Positions 8,633 through 22,190 are shown, numbered from the stretch's first letter. The stretch: DNA of 64,000 bases from Idiomarina rhizosphaerae (GCF_024159085.1 NZ_JAMZDE010000006.1:310001-374000); one strand, 5' to 3'. The notes: generated by a model not told the origin, from the letters alone. Translations and numbers: made by a program.

Positions 8633-9409
8633 TTAAGGTAAATTGTAAAAACTGCGGGCATTTTGATAAAAGACTTTATCAACTGCCTCTTCGCTATCCA
8701 GAGCATTCACAATATTAGTGATGTCTGAAGGCTCGAATGAACGATTACTGCGCGTGCCCGGTAAATCGGTACCAAACATCAACGCGTCCGGGTTCGTTTC
8801 ATTCAGGGTTTTAATAGCCTCTTCAATATTCACTTCGGTACGACCAAAACCACTGGCTTTAATTTTTACGCCACCTTCAGCTAAACGACGAACCTGGGAC
8901 AGGCCAGACTTCGCCATACCTAAATGGTCAACACTGAGTTTCGGCAATTTAAGCAGCGTAGGAACCATGTCGTCCAGCTCGCGGCTGTCAACATATATTT
9001 CCAGGTGCCATCCGGCTAAGTCCCAAATGCGCTTACCAAAATCAACAATACCTTCAATATCACGATGCACACCGCGTTTTAAGTTAACGCGCACACCGCG
9101 AATGCCGTGCTCTTTCAATTGCTGAATTTTTTCATCGCTAACGGTTCCCGGCAACTGGGTAACACCCACAAAGTTGTTGCCCAGGTTTTCCAGTGCGGCT
9201 TTCAGGTAGCGCTGTTCAAAACCCTGGAACGAACCTGACACAATGACTCCACCTTCAATAGGCATGCCTCGTACCAGGTTACGATAGTCATCAATGTAAA
9301 AAGGCTCAGGGATATGACCTTGGTTTTCAATTAGCGGAAACTCGTCATCATAAATGTGCAAATGCGAGTCAATAATACGTTTCGGCCAATTGTCACGGTT
9401 GTTACCCAT
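8633..9409 (-). CDS. Amidohydrolase-family (TIM-barrel) hydrolase
   Basis: A predicted metal-dependent hydrolase of the amidohydrolase-2 type, about 258 residues. The N-terminal motif IIDSHLHIYDDE supplies two metal-ligand His. Later motifs are KLSVDHLGMAK and DALMFGTDLPGTRSN with the catalytic Asp. It resembles 2-pyrone-4,6-dicarboxylate lactonase-like enzymes, but the substrate is unknown. I chose the ATG at 9409 because a strong AAAGGAGG lies 6 nt upstream; the longer frame from 9442 would overlap rpoD and has no such site. It lies 25 bp after rpoD and may be co-transcribed with it. Confidence 0.85.
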   Translation of the reverse strand: MGNNRDNWPKRIIDSHLHIYDDEFPLIENQGHIPEPFYIDDYRNLVRGMPIEGGVIVSGSFQGFEQRYLKAALENLGNNFVGVTQLPGTVSDEKIQQLKEHGIRGVRVNLKRGVHRDIEGIVDFGKRIWDLAGWHLEIYVDSRELDDMVPTLLKLPKLSVDHLGMAKSGLSQVRRLAEGGVKIKASGFGRTEVNIEEAIKTLNETNPDALMFGTDLPGTRSNRSFEPSDITNIVNALDSEEAVDKVFYQNARSFYNLP

Positions 9410-9434
9410 GCTGCCTCCTTTGTCAGAGAATATC

Positions 9435-11264
9435 TTACTCATCCAAGAACGATTTAAGCTGCTCTGAGCGGCTTGGATGGCGAAGCTTTCTTAATGCTTT
9501 GGCTTCAATTTGACGAATTCGTTCACGTGTCACGTCAAACTGCTTGCCCACTTCTTCTAAAGTATGGTCGGTATTCATATCAATACCAAAGCGCATACGC
9601 AATACTTTAGCTTCACGTGCTGTTAAACCACCAAGTACATCACGAACCGAGTTACGCAGGCTTTCTGATGTTGCCGAGTCAATTGGCAAGTCCAGCGTGT
9701 TGTCTTCAATAAAGTCACCCAGATGCGAATCTTCATCGTCGCCAATTGGGGTTTCCATTGAAATAGGCTCTTTCGCTATTTTAAGTACTTTGCGAATTTT
9801 GTCTTCCGGCATCATCATGCGCTCTGCCAGTTCTTCCGGCAGTGGCTCGCGACCCATTTCCTGCAACATTTGGCGAGAAATACGGTTCAGCTTATTGATG
9901 GTTTCAATCATATGAACCGGGATACGAATAGTACGCGCCTGGTCCGCAATTGAACGGGTAATTGCCTGACGGATCCACCAGGTTGCATAAGTTGAGAACT
10001 TATAACCACGGCGGTATTCGAATTTATCCACGGCTTTCATCAAACCAATGTTACCTTCCTGAATTAAGTCCAGGAATTGTAAGCCACGGTTGGTGTATTT
10101 TTTCGCAATAGAGATAACCAAACGCAGGTTAGCTTCAACCATCTCTTTTTTCGCACGGCGCGCTTTGGCTTCGCCAATGGACATGCGACGGTTAATTTCT
10201 TTAACCTTACCAATGGTTAAGCCAGTTTCACGTTCTACATCAACCAGCTTGTTTACGCAGCGTTCAATTTCGCCGCGAACTTCTTTCAAGGTGTCGGAGT
10301 AGCTCGCACCAGAGTCAATTTCTTTATCAACCCAGGCCATGTTGTTTTCATGGGTAGCAAAAGCTTTCATGAAGTTGCGTTTAGGCATTTCGCCCTGTTC
10401 AACGCTTATCTTCATAATAATACGTTCCTGCACACGAACACGCTGCATCATGGCACGCATATCTTTAACCAAACGGTCAAATTGCTTAGGAACCAAACGG
10501 AACTGTTTGAATAAGTCGCTTAACTTGTCGATTTCAACACGAGCGCCCGCGCCATCACGACCATGTTTAGCAATGGCCTGACGTGTCGCTTCGTATTGTT
10601 CGCGCAGTGCATTAAATTTGCTGCGTGCAAATTCCGGATCAATACCGGTATCCGCTTCTTCCTCGTCTTCGTCATCATCGTCGTCTTCTTTTTCCAGCTC
10701 TTCGCTTGGAAGTTCAGAACCCACGTTAGTAGCAGCTACTGGCGCTTCGTCTACTTCGTCTGGGTCGATGAATCCGGAAATAATGTCGGTTAAGCGCAGC
10801 TCTTCGGCTTCGTAGGAATCCCACTGCTCAAGCAAGAAGTTAATGGCTTCAGGGTATTCAGCAACAGAGCACTGAACCTGGTTAATGCCTTCTTCAATAC
10901 GCTTGGCAATGTCAATTTCGCCTTCACGAGTCAGTAGCTCAACGGTACCCATTTCACGCATGTACATGCGCACTGGGTCAGTTGTGCGACCAATTTCGCC
11001 ATCGACAGAGGCTAATGCTTGCGCGGCTTCTTCGGCAGCGTCTTCATCTGCAGCACTTTCTGCCATCATCAGATCATCGGCATCGGGTGCGCTTTCAAAC
11101 ACGCGAATACCCATGTCGTTGATCATGCGAATAATGTCTTCAACCTGATCGGAATCAACAATTTCCTGAGGTAAATGGTCATTGACCTCAGCAAATGTCA
11201 AAAACCCTTGTTCTTTGCCTTTCGCAATAAGGACCTTAAGTTGCGATTGCCGATTCTGCTGCAT
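9435..11264 (-). CDS. rpoD: RNA polymerase primary sigma factor sigma-70
   Basis: The 609-residue housekeeping sigma factor. Region 1.1 is at 1-80 and region 1.2 at [17 protein letters not shown] strongly acidic non-conserved insert ([10 protein letters not shown] near 195) follows. Region 2 contains [22 protein letters not shown] and the -10 recognition helix [15 protein letters not shown]. Regions 3 and 4 end in the -35 helix-turn-helix [20 protein letters not shown] near 575-595. Its length matches E. coli RpoD (613). It is the last gene of the rpsU-dnaG-rpoD macromolecular synthesis operon, downstream of dnaG by 102 bp. Confidence 0.98.
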   Translation of the reverse strand: MQQNRQSQLKVLIAKGKEQGFLTFAEVNDHLPQEIVDSDQVEDIIRMINDMGIRVFESAPDADDLMMAESAADEDAAEEAAQALASVDGEIGRTTDPVRMYMREMGTVELLTREGEIDIAKRIEEGINQVQCSVAEYPEAINFLLEQWDSYEAEELRLTDIISGFIDPDEVDEAPVAATNVGSELPSEELEKEDDDDDEDEEEADTGIDPEFARSKFNALREQYEATRQAIAKHGRDGAGARVEIDKLSDLFKQFRLVPKQFDRLVKDMRAMMQRVRVQERIIMKISVEQGEMPKRNFMKAFATHENNMAWVDKEIDSGASYSDTLKEVRGEIERCVNKLVDVERETGLTIGKVKEINRRMSIGEAKARRAKKEMVEANLRLVISIAKKYTNRGLQFLDLIQEGNIGLMKAVDKFEYRRGYKFSTYATWWIRQAITRSIADQARTIRIPVHMIETINKLNRISRQMLQEMGREPLPEELAERMMMPEDKIRKVLKIAKEPISMETPIGDDEDSHLGDFIEDNTLDLPIDSATSESLRNSVRDVLGGLTAREAKVLRMRFGIDMNTDHTLEEVGKQFDVTRERIRQIEAKALRKLRHPSRSEQLKSFLDE

Positions 11265-11366
11265 ACAGACGTTCCACCTGTGACTGTGAATGTAGAGTAT
11301 CCAAAATGACCAAATAGTATATCAGAATACTGATTTTGAAGCTAGCGTAAGGCGTACCCAGATGTA

Positions 11367-13112
11367 CTATCTTGCCTTACTCAAATACTGAATCAGCGTC
11401 TGATATTCCTGACGCTCAACTCGTGTTAATGCGCCTTCCTGCTCTTTCTTTAAAAGTGCGTTCGCGCGCTGCTCAAAATATTGGTCAATTAGATAAATAA
11501 ATATATCGTTAAATTCTTGCTCAACGTTGTCTTCGTCAAGCTGATGTTGCCATAACGCGAGTTTCTGCAAAGGCTGGTAAAACTCGGTATCGCGCCAGCC
11601 TTCTAACACCTGCGCTGTGGTCATTTGTCGTTCTGCACACTGCTTGTGCAAAGCAATTAGTAAATCAATGCCGCTAACCTGCAGCTCTAACAGTTCTTCA
11701 CGAACCGGAACCGACTGCGCCAGTTGCGGGTACTGCAGTAACAAAGCAATAGCTTTGCGTAACGGCGTCATTTTTACGCTTTCTTTTGGTTGCGACTGAC
11801 GTTGCGGCTTTTCAAACTGACGCTCCAGTTGCGACGTTTCGCGGCGAAGCTTTTCTGCTAACCGCTGCATTAAGGTGTCGCGATAATATTCACTAGCCAC
11901 TTTCTCAATTAAGGGTTTTGCAATATTCAGTAATTGAGAGCGTCCGGCGTCGCTACTAACGTCAATGTCGGCCTGTAAATGCTCGAAGAAATATTCAGTG
12001 AATGGTGTCGCCTTTTTTAATTCACGTTCAAAGGCTTCGGCGCCGTGCTCGCGCACAACTGAATCTGGGTCTTCACCTTCCGGCAAGAACAGAAACGCCA
12101 TATCCAGACCGTCGCGCAACAGTGGCAAGGCATTTTCTAATGCACGCCAGGCGGCGTCGCGGCCTGCGCGGTCACCGTCGTAACAACAAACAATTCTGCC
12201 ACTAGTACGGAATAACCGCTGTAATTGTTCACTGGTAGTAGCCGTACCCAAAGACGCAACGGCGTAGTGAATGCCCGCTTCGGACAAAGCCACCACGTCC
12301 ATATAGCCTTCGACAATACAAACCTGTTCTGGTTTCCTTACGGCCTGCTGCATATGCCAGTAACCGTATAACTCACTGCCTTTGTGAAACAGTCGGGTTT
12401 CCGGAGAGTTTAAGTACTTGGGTCCGTCGCCATCAATAATGCGACCGCCAAAGCCCACCACCCGGCCACGCCGGTCATGAATAGGAAACATGACCCGGTC
12501 ACGAAAAAAGTCGTAATGCCGACCTTTCTCGTTGCGGTTAATAAGCTTTAATTCCAGTAACTGCTGGCGTTGCGGGGCCGAGCTGCCAAACGTACTTAGC
12601 AGGCTGTCCCAGGCGTCCGGTGCATAGCCAATTTGAAAGCGTTTTACCGTTTCGCCGCTTAAGCCCCGACCTTTTAAGTAATCTATAACCCGCTTTGAGT
12701 TTTCATGGTGCTTTAACTGATGCTGGAAAAAACGAGCTGTTTTACTCATAAGCTCGGAGTCATCCTGCACCTGTTGCTGCTTCTTTTGTGCTAACTGAGG
12801 GTTCTCCGGTTGTTCCCGAGGAACCTCAACTCCCATAATGCCGGCCAGTTCTTCCACCGCATCGGGGAAGTTTAAGCCGTCAAACTCCATCAGAAAATCA
12901 ATAGCGTTACCGTGCGCTCCACAGCCAAAGCAATGGTAAAACTGCTTGTCCTGGCTAACGGTAAACGACGGTGTTTTCTCATTATGGAACGGGCAACAGG
13001 CCTGATGGTTTCTACCGGCCTTTTTCAACGGTACGCGGCTATCAACTATTTCAACAATGTCTGCTCGTTCGAGCAAATCATGGATAAAGCTTTTGGGGAT
13101 CAGGCCTGCCAT
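11367..13112 (-). CDS. dnaG: DNA primase
   Basis: A 581-residue primase that makes RNA primers at the replication fork. The N-terminal zinc-binding domain has the CHC2 pattern: CCPFHNEKTPSF near 39-50 and HCFGCGAHGNAIDFL near 60-75. The catalytic core contains VGFGGRIIDGDGPKYLNSPET. The TOPRIM domain has CIVEGYMDVVAL near 264-275 and the acidic CYDGDRAGRDA near 310. The C-terminal about 140 residues are the DnaB-binding domain. Gene order rpsU, dnaG, rpoD is conserved. Expression relative to rpsU is probably limited by the hairpin between them. Confidence 0.97.
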   Translation of the reverse strand: MAGLIPKSFIHDLLERADIVEIVDSRVPLKKAGRNHQACCPFHNEKTPSFTVSQDKQFYHCFGCGAHGNAIDFLMEFDGLNFPDAVEELAGIMGVEVPREQPENPQLAQKKQQQVQDDSELMSKTARFFQHQLKHHENSKRVIDYLKGRGLSGETVKRFQIGYAPDAWDSLLSTFGSSAPQRQQLLELKLINRNEKGRHYDFFRDRVMFPIHDRRGRVVGFGGRIIDGDGPKYLNSPETRLFHKGSELYGYWHMQQAVRKPEQVCIVEGYMDVVALSEAGIHYAVASLGTATTSEQLQRLFRTSGRIVCCYDGDRAGRDAAWRALENALPLLRDGLDMAFLFLPEGEDPDSVVREHGAEAFERELKKATPFTEYFFEHLQADIDVSSDAGRSQLLNIAKPLIEKVASEYYRDTLMQRLAEKLRRETSQLERQFEKPQRQSQPKESVKMTPLRKAIALLLQYPQLAQSVPVREELLELQVSGIDLLIALHKQCAERQMTTAQVLEGWRDTEFYQPLQKLALWQHQLDEDNVEQEFNDIFIYLIDQYFEQRANALLKKEQEGALTRVERQEYQTLIQYLSKAR

Positions 13113-13175
13113 ATTGTTTCAATACCGAAGTTGCGAAAACAAGAAAGTTGCGAAAACAAAAAGTAGCAGAAACAC

Positions 13176-13205
13176 GAAAGCCGCGACGATATAGTCACGG
13201 CTTTC
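13176..13205 (-). terminator. Hairpin between rpsU and dnaG (probable attenuating terminator)
   Basis: On the minus strand GAAAGCCGTGAC and GTCGCGGCTTTC form a 12-bp stem with a 6-nt loop. It sits after the rpsU stop and before dnaG, where the E. coli operon has a terminator that reduces dnaG expression. The T-tract is interrupted, consistent with partial read-through. Confidence 0.6.
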
Positions 13206-13251
13206 AGCACTTTACGGAAAAGTGAACACTCAAATTGTCGTAGGTATGGTC

Positions 13252-13467
13252 TTAGTAAAGACGAGTACGACGAGCGTTATCACGAGACAGTTTTTTCGCG
13301 TGACGCTTTACCGCAGCAGCTTTCTTGCGCTTACGCTCTGAAGTCGGCTTTTCATAGTGCTCGCGACGACGAACTTCAGAGAGAACACCTGCTTTTTCAC
13401 AAGAGCGCTTAAAGCGACGCAAAGCTACGTCAAACGGCTCGTTTTCTTTCACTTTAACGACTGGCAT
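13252..13467 (-). CDS. rpsU: 30S ribosomal protein S21
   Basis: A 71-residue, very basic protein with the S21 pattern: [28 protein letters not shown] and [16 protein letters not shown], ending in TRLY. Its length equals that of E. coli S21. It is the first gene of the macromolecular synthesis operon. An AGGTGA precedes the ATG. S21 helps 30S subunits engage natural mRNA at initiation. Confidence 0.98.
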   Translation of the reverse strand: MPVVKVKENEPFDVALRRFKRSCEKAGVLSEVRRREHYEKPTSERKRKKAAAVKRHAKKLSRDNARRTRLY

Positions 13468-13523
13468 TAAAAAATCACCTCGGGTAAATTATCTGTTTCG
13501 GTTAAAAATTAACCACTACGGGT

Positions 13524-14324
13524 TCAATTGGTGCTGAATTGTACCGACTCAGATTCGCCTTGTAAAGTGTTATCCGAAGCATCCCATCCAGGGTCATTAT
13601 CGCTAAGCAGTTCGCGGACTGGCGTAGAGTGCAGGAAAAGCTTACTGACTAAATCCTGTAAATTATTTGGTTTTTCTTTGTACGACAAACCAAGTTGCCA
13701 TAACTGCGGGCCGACCGACCTGATGCTTCGGGTTATTAACTGCTGAAGCAAAATGGTTTCGTCGTCTGTTTTGACTCTGACTTCAGCTTCTAAGCCTCTG
13801 CTGTCCTCGATATTAACCGGTGAGGTGCCAAAGTAATTGAATGCGATACCTTTATTGGAAATATCCACAATTTTCCCGGTTAGAGGTTCACCGAGTTTAT
13901 CTTTTAGCTGCAACTGGAGTCTTGCATCGCAGTTTACTCCAACCCTTGGCGAAGACCGCAGAATTTCCACACTGGCATTTCTGGGGTAACTGACAAACAG
14001 AAGTTTTTGCGGGTATTGGGTAATATGGAGAATGTCGACTACGCCGGTTACCTGCTCACCTTTTGGAGAGACCGTTTTTATTGCAACATTCTTTTCTGTA
14101 GCCAGCATTGGCAAGATATCTTGCCAGCAATACTGTCTGGAAAGTTCCAGAATAAGATAATCAGGATGCTGTTGACCCACCAGCGTCATATTTAAGCGTT
14201 TATAGCTCTGCTTATCTTTAATCTGGACTTCGACGGACTGCCTGAATCCACTGTTTGCCAAAACATCGCTGTTCTCCCGCATCAGTGTTAACCCCTGCTT
14301 TATTATTTTTATGAAACTCATCAT
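13524..14324 (-). CDS. PilZ domain protein (probable c-di-GMP receptor)
   Basis: A 266-residue cytosolic protein. A YcgR-like N-terminal domain covers about 30-125. The PilZ domain follows, with the RxxxR-type nucleotide-binding segment LRSSPRVGV near 125 and the partner motif DISNKGIAFNYFG near 160. PilZ domains of this kind bind cyclic di-GMP and control motility or exopolysaccharide. The gene lies between rpsU and the divergent Ser/Thr kinase gene, with no obvious motility partner nearby. The domain call is solid; the output is unknown. Confidence 0.85.
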   Translation of the reverse strand: MMSFIKIIKQGLTLMRENSDVLANSGFRQSVEVQIKDKQSYKRLNMTLVGQQHPDYLILELSRQYCWQDILPMLATEKNVAIKTVSPKGEQVTGVVDILHITQYPQKLLFVSYPRNASVEILRSSPRVGVNCDARLQLQLKDKLGEPLTGKIVDISNKGIAFNYFGTSPVNIEDSRGLEAEVRVKTDDETILLQQLITRSIRSVGPQLWQLGLSYKEKPNNLQDLVSKLFLHSTPVRELLSDNDPGWDASDNTLQGESESVQFSTN

Positions 14325-14429
14325 AGCTTATATCTAAGGTTTTTTAAGCCACAGGCCAATTATTTTTATTTGATGTCAATTGACGTCATTTAATGCGTAC
14401 ACTGTAAGCTCTTCCTCAAAACCTGTTGT

Positions 14430-16924
<2,495 letters not shown>

Positions 16925-16943
16925 TCACTTCAGTGTATTAAGT

Positions 16944-17999
16944 TTAGCGCTGTAACAGCATGGCGTCGCCGTAGCTAAAAAAGCGATAGCGCTCTTTAAT
17001 GGCTTCATTATAAGCATTCATAATTAAATCACGACCAACAAATGCCGAAACCAGCATAATGAGCGTAGACTCGGGCAGGTGAAAGTTGGTTATCATGCTA
17101 TCGACCACTTTAAATTCATAACCCGGATAAATAAAAATATCGGTGTCATCAAAAAACGGTTCAATGGTTTCGTTAGTTGATGCCTGAGCAGCCGATTCCA
17201 GCGAACGAACCGAGGTTGTGCCTACAGCAATAACCCGGCCCCCCGAGGATTTGGTCTGCTTAATGGCATTACAGGTTTCAGCACTGACTTTCGCGTATTC
17301 GCTGTGCATAACATGGTCGTTAATGTCTTCCACACGCACCGGCTGGAAGGTTCCGGCGCCTACGTGCAGGGTAACATAGGCGAAGTTCACGCCTTTATCG
17401 CGCAGTTGTTGCAGTATTTCGTCGTCAAAATGCAGACCGGCGGTAGGGGCAGCAACGGCACCCGGCTCGCGGTTATAAACGGTTTGGTAACGCTCTTTGT
17501 CAGAACTTTCATCCGGACGGTCAATGTACGGTGGTAATGGCATATGCCCGTATTGCTCAAGTAGTTCGAGCACAGTCTCGTCATGTTCAAACTTCAGTTC
17601 AAAGAGTGCGTCGTGGCGCGCCAGCATAGTGATTTTTACCTGGCCTTCCAGCAGCAATTCGGCACCCGCTTTGGGTGCGCGGTTAGCGCGGACATGAGCA
17701 AGCACGCGATGGTCGTCCAGCAAACGTTCAACCAAAACCTCAACTTTACCACCGGACACTTTTTCGCCCAGCAAACGTGCAGGAATAACCCGGGTATCAT
17801 TAAATACCAACAAGTCGCCAGCGTTTATCTCATCCACAATATTTTTAAAGTATTTATGCTCAATTCTGTTTTCATTGGCTTTTACCGAGAGCAACCTACT
17901 GGCACTGCGTTGCTCCTGCGGATAGCGGGCAATAAGCTCATCGGGTAGCTCAAATGAAAAGTCACTGACTTTTAAAGTAGAATGATTGGTATCTGACAT
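16944..17999 (-). CDS. queA: S-adenosylmethionine:tRNA ribosyltransferase-isomerase
   Basis: A 351-residue enzyme that converts preQ1-tRNA to epoxyqueuosine-tRNA using the ribosyl part of SAM. It shows [13 protein letters not shown] at the N-terminus, the motif [15 protein letters not shown] near 65-80, [10 protein letters not shown] near 185 and the C-terminal [15 protein letters not shown]. It is the first gene of the queA-tgt pair. Function and start agree with family members. Confidence 0.97.
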   Translation of the reverse strand: MSDTNHSTLKVSDFSFELPDELIARYPQEQRSASRLLSVKANENRIEHKYFKNIVDEINAGDLLVFNDTRVIPARLLGEKVSGGKVEVLVERLLDDHRVLAHVRANRAPKAGAELLLEGQVKITMLARHDALFELKFEHDETVLELLEQYGHMPLPPYIDRPDESSDKERYQTVYNREPGAVAAPTAGLHFDDEILQQLRDKGVNFAYVTLHVGAGTFQPVRVEDINDHVMHSEYAKVSAETCNAIKQTKSSGGRVIAVGTTSVRSLESAAQASTNETIEPFFDDTDIFIYPGYEFKVVDSMITNFHLPESTLIMLVSAFVGRDLIMNAYNEAIKERYRFFSYGDAMLLQR

Positions 18000-18051
18000 A
18001 TCCGTGCTGTAATTGCGAGATGTAGTGAAGCGCGGATTTTACTGGAAAGTA

Positions 18052-18078
18052 GGCAGCCTGTCACTGTTGCAGGCTGCC
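18052..18078 (-). terminator. Hairpin after the pit operon
   Basis: On the minus strand GGCAGCCTG and CAGGCTGCC form a 9-bp stem with a 9-nt loop, beginning 15 bp after the phosphate transporter stop. The downstream T-tract is poor, so it is a likely but not classic terminator. Confidence 0.55.
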
Positions 18079-18092
18079 CGTTTATCGCAAGT

Positions 18093-19364
18093 TTATGCTA
18101 CGCCGAAAATTGCTTTTAAAATGTAGAAGAAAATAATCGACATAATAGCACCCGCCGGCAGTGTAACCACCCATGAAATAACGATATTGCGAACAACACC
18201 AAGATTCAGAGCGGCAATACCGCGCGCCATGCCGACACCTAACACTGCACCTACCAGAGTTTGCGTGGTTGATATTGGCAATCCGGTACCTGAGGCAAGA
18301 ACCACGGTTGACGCAGCAGCTAATTCCGCTGCAAAACCACGGCTTGGGGTTAAGTGCGTAATACCGTTACCAATGGTGGCAATAACGCGTTTACCCAGCA
18401 TAGCAAGACCAGCCACAATACCAACAGCGCCTAAAGGTAATACCCACCAGGCTAATGTCGCTTTACTGCCAATATCACCACCGCTGGTAACTACGCTCAC
18501 TACAGCGGCCAGCGGCCCGATAGCGTTAGCAACGTCATTTGAACCATGAGCAAAGGCCATAGCACAGGCGGTTACAACCATTAATATCGCAAAGACTTTT
18601 TCCACGTTGGTGTAGTGCATGTCTTTGTCGTCTGAAGGGTTAAACTTAAGACGTCCAATTGCCATCTTACCAATAGCAAAGACCAGTACCGCAATACCTA
18701 ATGCCCACAGGTAACCTTCAATGCTGCCAAGGTTCAGCCCTACGTGCTTAAGACCTTTTTTAATAGTGACCAACGACAGTACAAAGCCCGCTAACCCCAT
18801 ATAATAAGGCACATAGCGCTTAGCCATTGCTAACGGATTAGAACGATCAAAAATGAGCTTCTGTGCACTCATAAATATGAGGTATGCAATGAACCCGGAT
18901 ATAGCCGGAGTGACGACCCAGCTTCCAACGACACCTCCCACTTTCATCCACTGAACCGACTCCATGCTAACGCCAACGGCGGAGAAACCAACAATAGCGC
19001 CAATAATGGAGTGAGTGGTTGATACCGGCCACCCCAGATAAGAGGCAATTAAGAGCCAGAACCCGGCAGCTAATAACGCCGAAATCATACCGAACACAAG
19101 CAGTTCTGGTTGATTAACGAAGTAGCCGGAATCAATAATGCCTTTTCGAATGGTTGAGGTAACTTCGCCGCCGGCCAAATAGGCACCGGCAAACTCAAAA
19201 ACCATAGCAATGAGAATTGCTTGTTTTATTGTCAGAGCTTTAGAACCAACCGACGTTCCCATAGCGTTGGCAACGTCATTTGCCCCAATACCCCAGGCCA
19301 TAAAGAAACCGAAAACCGCGGCCATCCCGATAAGCAGGAGGCTATAGCTAGAAATAATATCCAT
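18093..19364 (-). CDS. pit: PiT family inorganic phosphate transporter
   Basis: A 423-residue membrane protein with about ten helices and the duplicated PiT signature: GANDVANAMGTSVGSKALT near 27-45 and GSNDVANAIGPLAAV near 270-285. Paired STTHSIIGAIVG and STTQTLVGAVLG motifs mark the two inverted halves. It imports metal-phosphate complexes with protons or sodium. It lies 14 bp downstream of a DUF47 gene, the usual PiT partner, so the two form an operon. Confidence 0.93.
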   Translation of the reverse strand: MDIISSYSLLLIGMAAVFGFFMAWGIGANDVANAMGTSVGSKALTIKQAILIAMVFEFAGAYLAGGEVTSTIRKGIIDSGYFVNQPELLVFGMISALLAAGFWLLIASYLGWPVSTTHSIIGAIVGFSAVGVSMESVQWMKVGGVVGSWVVTPAISGFIAYLIFMSAQKLIFDRSNPLAMAKRYVPYYMGLAGFVLSLVTIKKGLKHVGLNLGSIEGYLWALGIAVLVFAIGKMAIGRLKFNPSDDKDMHYTNVEKVFAILMVVTACAMAFAHGSNDVANAIGPLAAVVSVVTSGGDIGSKATLAWWVLPLGAVGIVAGLAMLGKRVIATIGNGITHLTPSRGFAAELAAASTVVLASGTGLPISTTQTLVGAVLGVGMARGIAALNLGVVRNIVISWVVTLPAGAIMSIIFFYILKAIFGVA

Positions 19365-19378
19365 AAGTCAGACTCCGC

Positions 19379-20059
19379 TTAGACGCGCGCTAGCATTAGT
19401 TCGAAACGTGCACCGACTCGTTCAGCCAGGTCAGCTAAGTCGCCAACCCAGTCGAGAATACGGTATAAGAACATCGCATCTACAGGGTTCATATCGAGCT
19501 CGATTTTGCGTAGATCCTGACGCAGTTTAATTTGAAGTTGATCGGTGTCGGCTTCAATGGCATCAAGTTCTATAATGAAGTTATCGACAAGGTCTCGTTC
19601 ACGGCCTTTAAAGCCGGTTTCCAGCAAGTCATCAAACTCGCCGATGGTTTCGCGGGCTTTATCGGTTGCATCCAGACAACGGTTTAAGTAAGCATCAAAA
19701 TCTTTAACCAGAGGCTCGGGAATAACCAATTCACGCCCCGTAACCAGACCGGAGATGTCTTTGGCTTTATTGGCAATTTTGTCCTGTTGAGAGACAAGTT
19801 CAAGCAAGTCGGCTCGCTCTACAGGCATAAATAAGCCACTGGGGAGGTTCAGACGGATTTTACGCTTCATATCATCCGCGGTTGATTCGTGTTTTACGAT
19901 GGTTGCACGAGCCACTTCTGCGCTCTTCCAATCCTTCGAATAAACCGCTTTAAAGAAATCTTTAAGCGCATAGGCGCAGCGGTGCACTTCGTCCATGTGC
20001 TCAATCATCGGTTTAATAGGGGACTTTGCAAATACCCCAAGAAATGAGTTCACTGACAT
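19379..20059 (-). CDS. DUF47 (PhoU-like) phosphate transport regulator
   Basis: A 226-residue all-helical protein of the DUF47/TIGR00153 family, related to PhoU. Visible features are the N-terminal FAKSPIKPMIEHMDEVHRC, a heptad-like central part with RLNLPSGLFMPVERADLLELVSQQDKIANKAKD, and the acidic IELDAIEADTDQLQ. These proteins are encoded next to PiT transporters and are thought to modulate them. It is the first gene of the pair with pit. Confidence 0.9.
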   Translation of the reverse strand: MSVNSFLGVFAKSPIKPMIEHMDEVHRCAYALKDFFKAVYSKDWKSAEVARATIVKHESTADDMKRKIRLNLPSGLFMPVERADLLELVSQQDKIANKAKDISGLVTGRELVIPEPLVKDFDAYLNRCLDATDKARETIGEFDDLLETGFKGRERDLVDNFIIELDAIEADTDQLQIKLRQDLRKIELDMNPVDAMFLYRILDWVGDLADLAERVGARFELMLARV

Positions 20060-20149
20060 AACATTATCCGATTTTTTCAGCCGATGTTAGCTGCGGCGAA
20101 TGTTAGCGAAATCTAAAGGTAAAGGGAACCGTAAGATTTGATTAATTCA

Positions 20150-22072
20150 TCACTCACTGAACGCCCGTTCTATTTGAGTTCGCTGAGTATCCACCTCAGC
20201 TTCTACTTGTCTTAACAACTGGTGTGCGTTGTCCATTTCGTTTACTAATTGCTGTAACTGCACTGAGAATCCGTTCACTTTGTCTGTCTGCTGTTCCGCC
20301 AACCGGAATGACGTTTTAGCTTCTTCGGTTGAAGCCTGCGCCTGAGCAGAAACCTCATTTGCAGTTTCCACCAGGCGTTCAACGAATTGCTGTTGCGAAT
20401 GACTTGCTTCGGCAATTTCCTGGTAGCCACTTTCAATAGAAAGCGATGCCTCCGTCAGCTGATTCAGAGAGTCATTAATGCCACCAAGAGAGGACTGTGT
20501 TTTCTGCGCCAGCTGCCGGACTTCATCAGCCACCACCGCAAAACCACGGCCCTGCTCACCCGCTCTGGCAGCTTCAATGGCGGCATTCAGCGCCAGCAAA
20601 TTGGTCTGGTCGGCAATGCCTGAGATAATGGAGAGCGCGTCTTTTACCTCTTTTACCGAGTGATCCAACTCTTCGGCGGAGCGTTTGGCTGTTTCTATGG
20701 CTTTTTCATTCAGCTCTGAGGCATCTCTTAATTTAAGAATATGCTGACGGCTCTGTTTCATTGAATCTTGAGTATCCAGTGCATTCTTTTCCAGGGTACG
20801 AGTGCACTGATTTAACTCGTCGGTTAACTCACTCAGCTCGGTAATACCGTGAATAGTGACCGATGCAGATGACTGCGTGTTGGCAGAGGATTGCACAATG
20901 TGTTGCAGCTCTTGTATTACTCGCTTCAGGGCTTCGTTGACCACAGTCATTTGCTGGGACTTTTCTTCGTCGCGAAGCTGAGTCTGCTCGAGTATGCCGT
21001 TAAAGAACCGGGCAATCTCCGCCATCTCGGTGTCTCGATCGGCGTTAGGTAAATAGTTGAGTTCCTGCTTAACCAGTAAAGTTTCCATGGCATTGCGTAA
21101 GCTTCGCAGAGGGGTCAGAACCATGCGTTTGAGTAACACAAAGTTCAGTATGGCAAACACCAATAGCACCGCCACCAAAGCCACAAGACTCAGCTTTATC
21201 TGCATCAGGCTGGCTTGCTGGTCTTTCAAGAGGCTCTGTTCTACTTTTACGGCCAGCGATTGAATGTTGGCAATGTCATCGGAAATTGAAGCAAAGGCTT
21301 CACGTCTCGACTGAATAAGCTGTAATGTAGAGGACAGCTCTTTTGGGTATCGCTGAATTAAGCTGTTCATTTCTGAAATAATTTTCGGACCCAACTCTTT
21401 GGCTTCTCTTGGCACAAGCATCATTGACTGGTCGGGAAGCTCTTCTTTTACACCCAGCTTGGGTAACTGCTGCAACCGGGATATTTCTTTTTGCATCGCG
21501 CTAAGCACTTGCTCTAATGCCTGCTCCTGCGCTTCCCCGTTGGATAAACGTTCCCGCGTATGCACCAGGTCAGCAATTAATAACACTAAGTCGCTACCGA
21601 TACTTTGATAACGTTCGGCAGCCGCCGGGTTATTGCTGCTGCCTTTTTGCACGTAGTCAAACAAACGCGACAACTCGTTGAATAGAGACCGCTCGGCATT
21701 TACCAGCAGAGCAGCCTCCTGACCAGAAAGTTTACCTATGGCGCGGTAGTCATCAGAAATTCGGCTGCGGATGATATCCAGTTGTTCTTGCATAACCGAA
21801 GTGGAGGCTAAATTCAGTGTACCAAGCTGGGCGTTCACCTCATTCACCGAGGCCTCGGCTTGATTCAATAAAAGCGCATTACCCGATTGCAGATAACCAC
21901 TGAGCTCAGTGACTACTTCAACCATCAGTTTCTCTTTTATCGATGAGTAAATATTCTGCTGCTGTTCAAAATGCTTTAATTGATTATTAGCCCAGATAAG
22001 AGCTGACAAAAAAACTAACGACAAACCCAGCAAAGAAAAAGAAGAGACACGACTAAAAGTTGAAACGCGCAT
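20150..22072 (-). CDS. Methyl-accepting chemotaxis protein
   Basis: A 640-residue receptor. One membrane segment is at about 10-28, followed by a long helical periplasmic sensor, then a second segment near 293-313 and a HAMP-like region. The cytoplasmic signalling tip is diagnostic: [20 protein letters not shown], then [20 protein letters not shown] near 490-530. It signals to CheA/CheW. The ligand is unknown, as the helical sensor is of the poorly defined four-helix type. It is transcribed alone. Confidence 0.93.
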   Translation of the reverse strand: MRVSTFSRVSSFSLLGLSLVFLSALIWANNQLKHFEQQQNIYSSIKEKLMVEVVTELSGYLQSGNALLLNQAEASVNEVNAQLGTLNLASTSVMQEQLDIIRSRISDDYRAIGKLSGQEAALLVNAERSLFNELSRLFDYVQKGSSNNPAAAERYQSIGSDLVLLIADLVHTRERLSNGEAQEQALEQVLSAMQKEISRLQQLPKLGVKEELPDQSMMLVPREAKELGPKIISEMNSLIQRYPKELSSTLQLIQSRREAFASISDDIANIQSLAVKVEQSLLKDQQASLMQIKLSLVALVAVLLVFAILNFVLLKRMVLTPLRSLRNAMETLLVKQELNYLPNADRDTEMAEIARFFNGILEQTQLRDEEKSQQMTVVNEALKRVIQELQHIVQSSANTQSSASVTIHGITELSELTDELNQCTRTLEKNALDTQDSMKQSRQHILKLRDASELNEKAIETAKRSAEELDHSVKEVKDALSIISGIADQTNLLALNAAIEAARAGEQGRGFAVVADEVRQLAQKTQSSLGGINDSLNQLTEASLSIESGYQEIAEASHSQQQFVERLVETANEVSAQAQASTEEAKTSFRLAEQQTDKVNGFSVQLQQLVNEMDNAHQLLRQVEAEVDTQRTQIERAFSE

Positions 22073-22130
22073 AAATAAGCCCAGTTGATATCACGGGGCT
22101 AGCTTAAGACGGTTTTGTGACAGCTTAATG

Positions 22131-22157
22131 AAAAAAGCCGCGGCAATTGCCACGGCT
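22131..22157 (-). terminator. Rho-independent terminator of the DUF481 gene
   Basis: On the minus strand AGCCGTGGCAATTGCCGCGGCT folds on itself with one mismatch pair and is followed by a run of T. It lies about 35 bp past the DUF481 stop. Confidence 0.75.
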
Positions 22158-22190
22158 CTGAGGTTTTCTGAGGTATAGCGCTAAGTTTTC

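Noticed and set aside
9410-9442. Amidohydrolase start overlapping rpoD
   Set aside because: ATG 9409 has a strong AAAGGAGG at the right distance; the upstream ATG lacks one and would overlap the rpoD end.
10618-10815. Ser-rich frame on the plus strand
   Set aside because: It is the antisense shadow of the acidic Asp/Glu run in rpoD.
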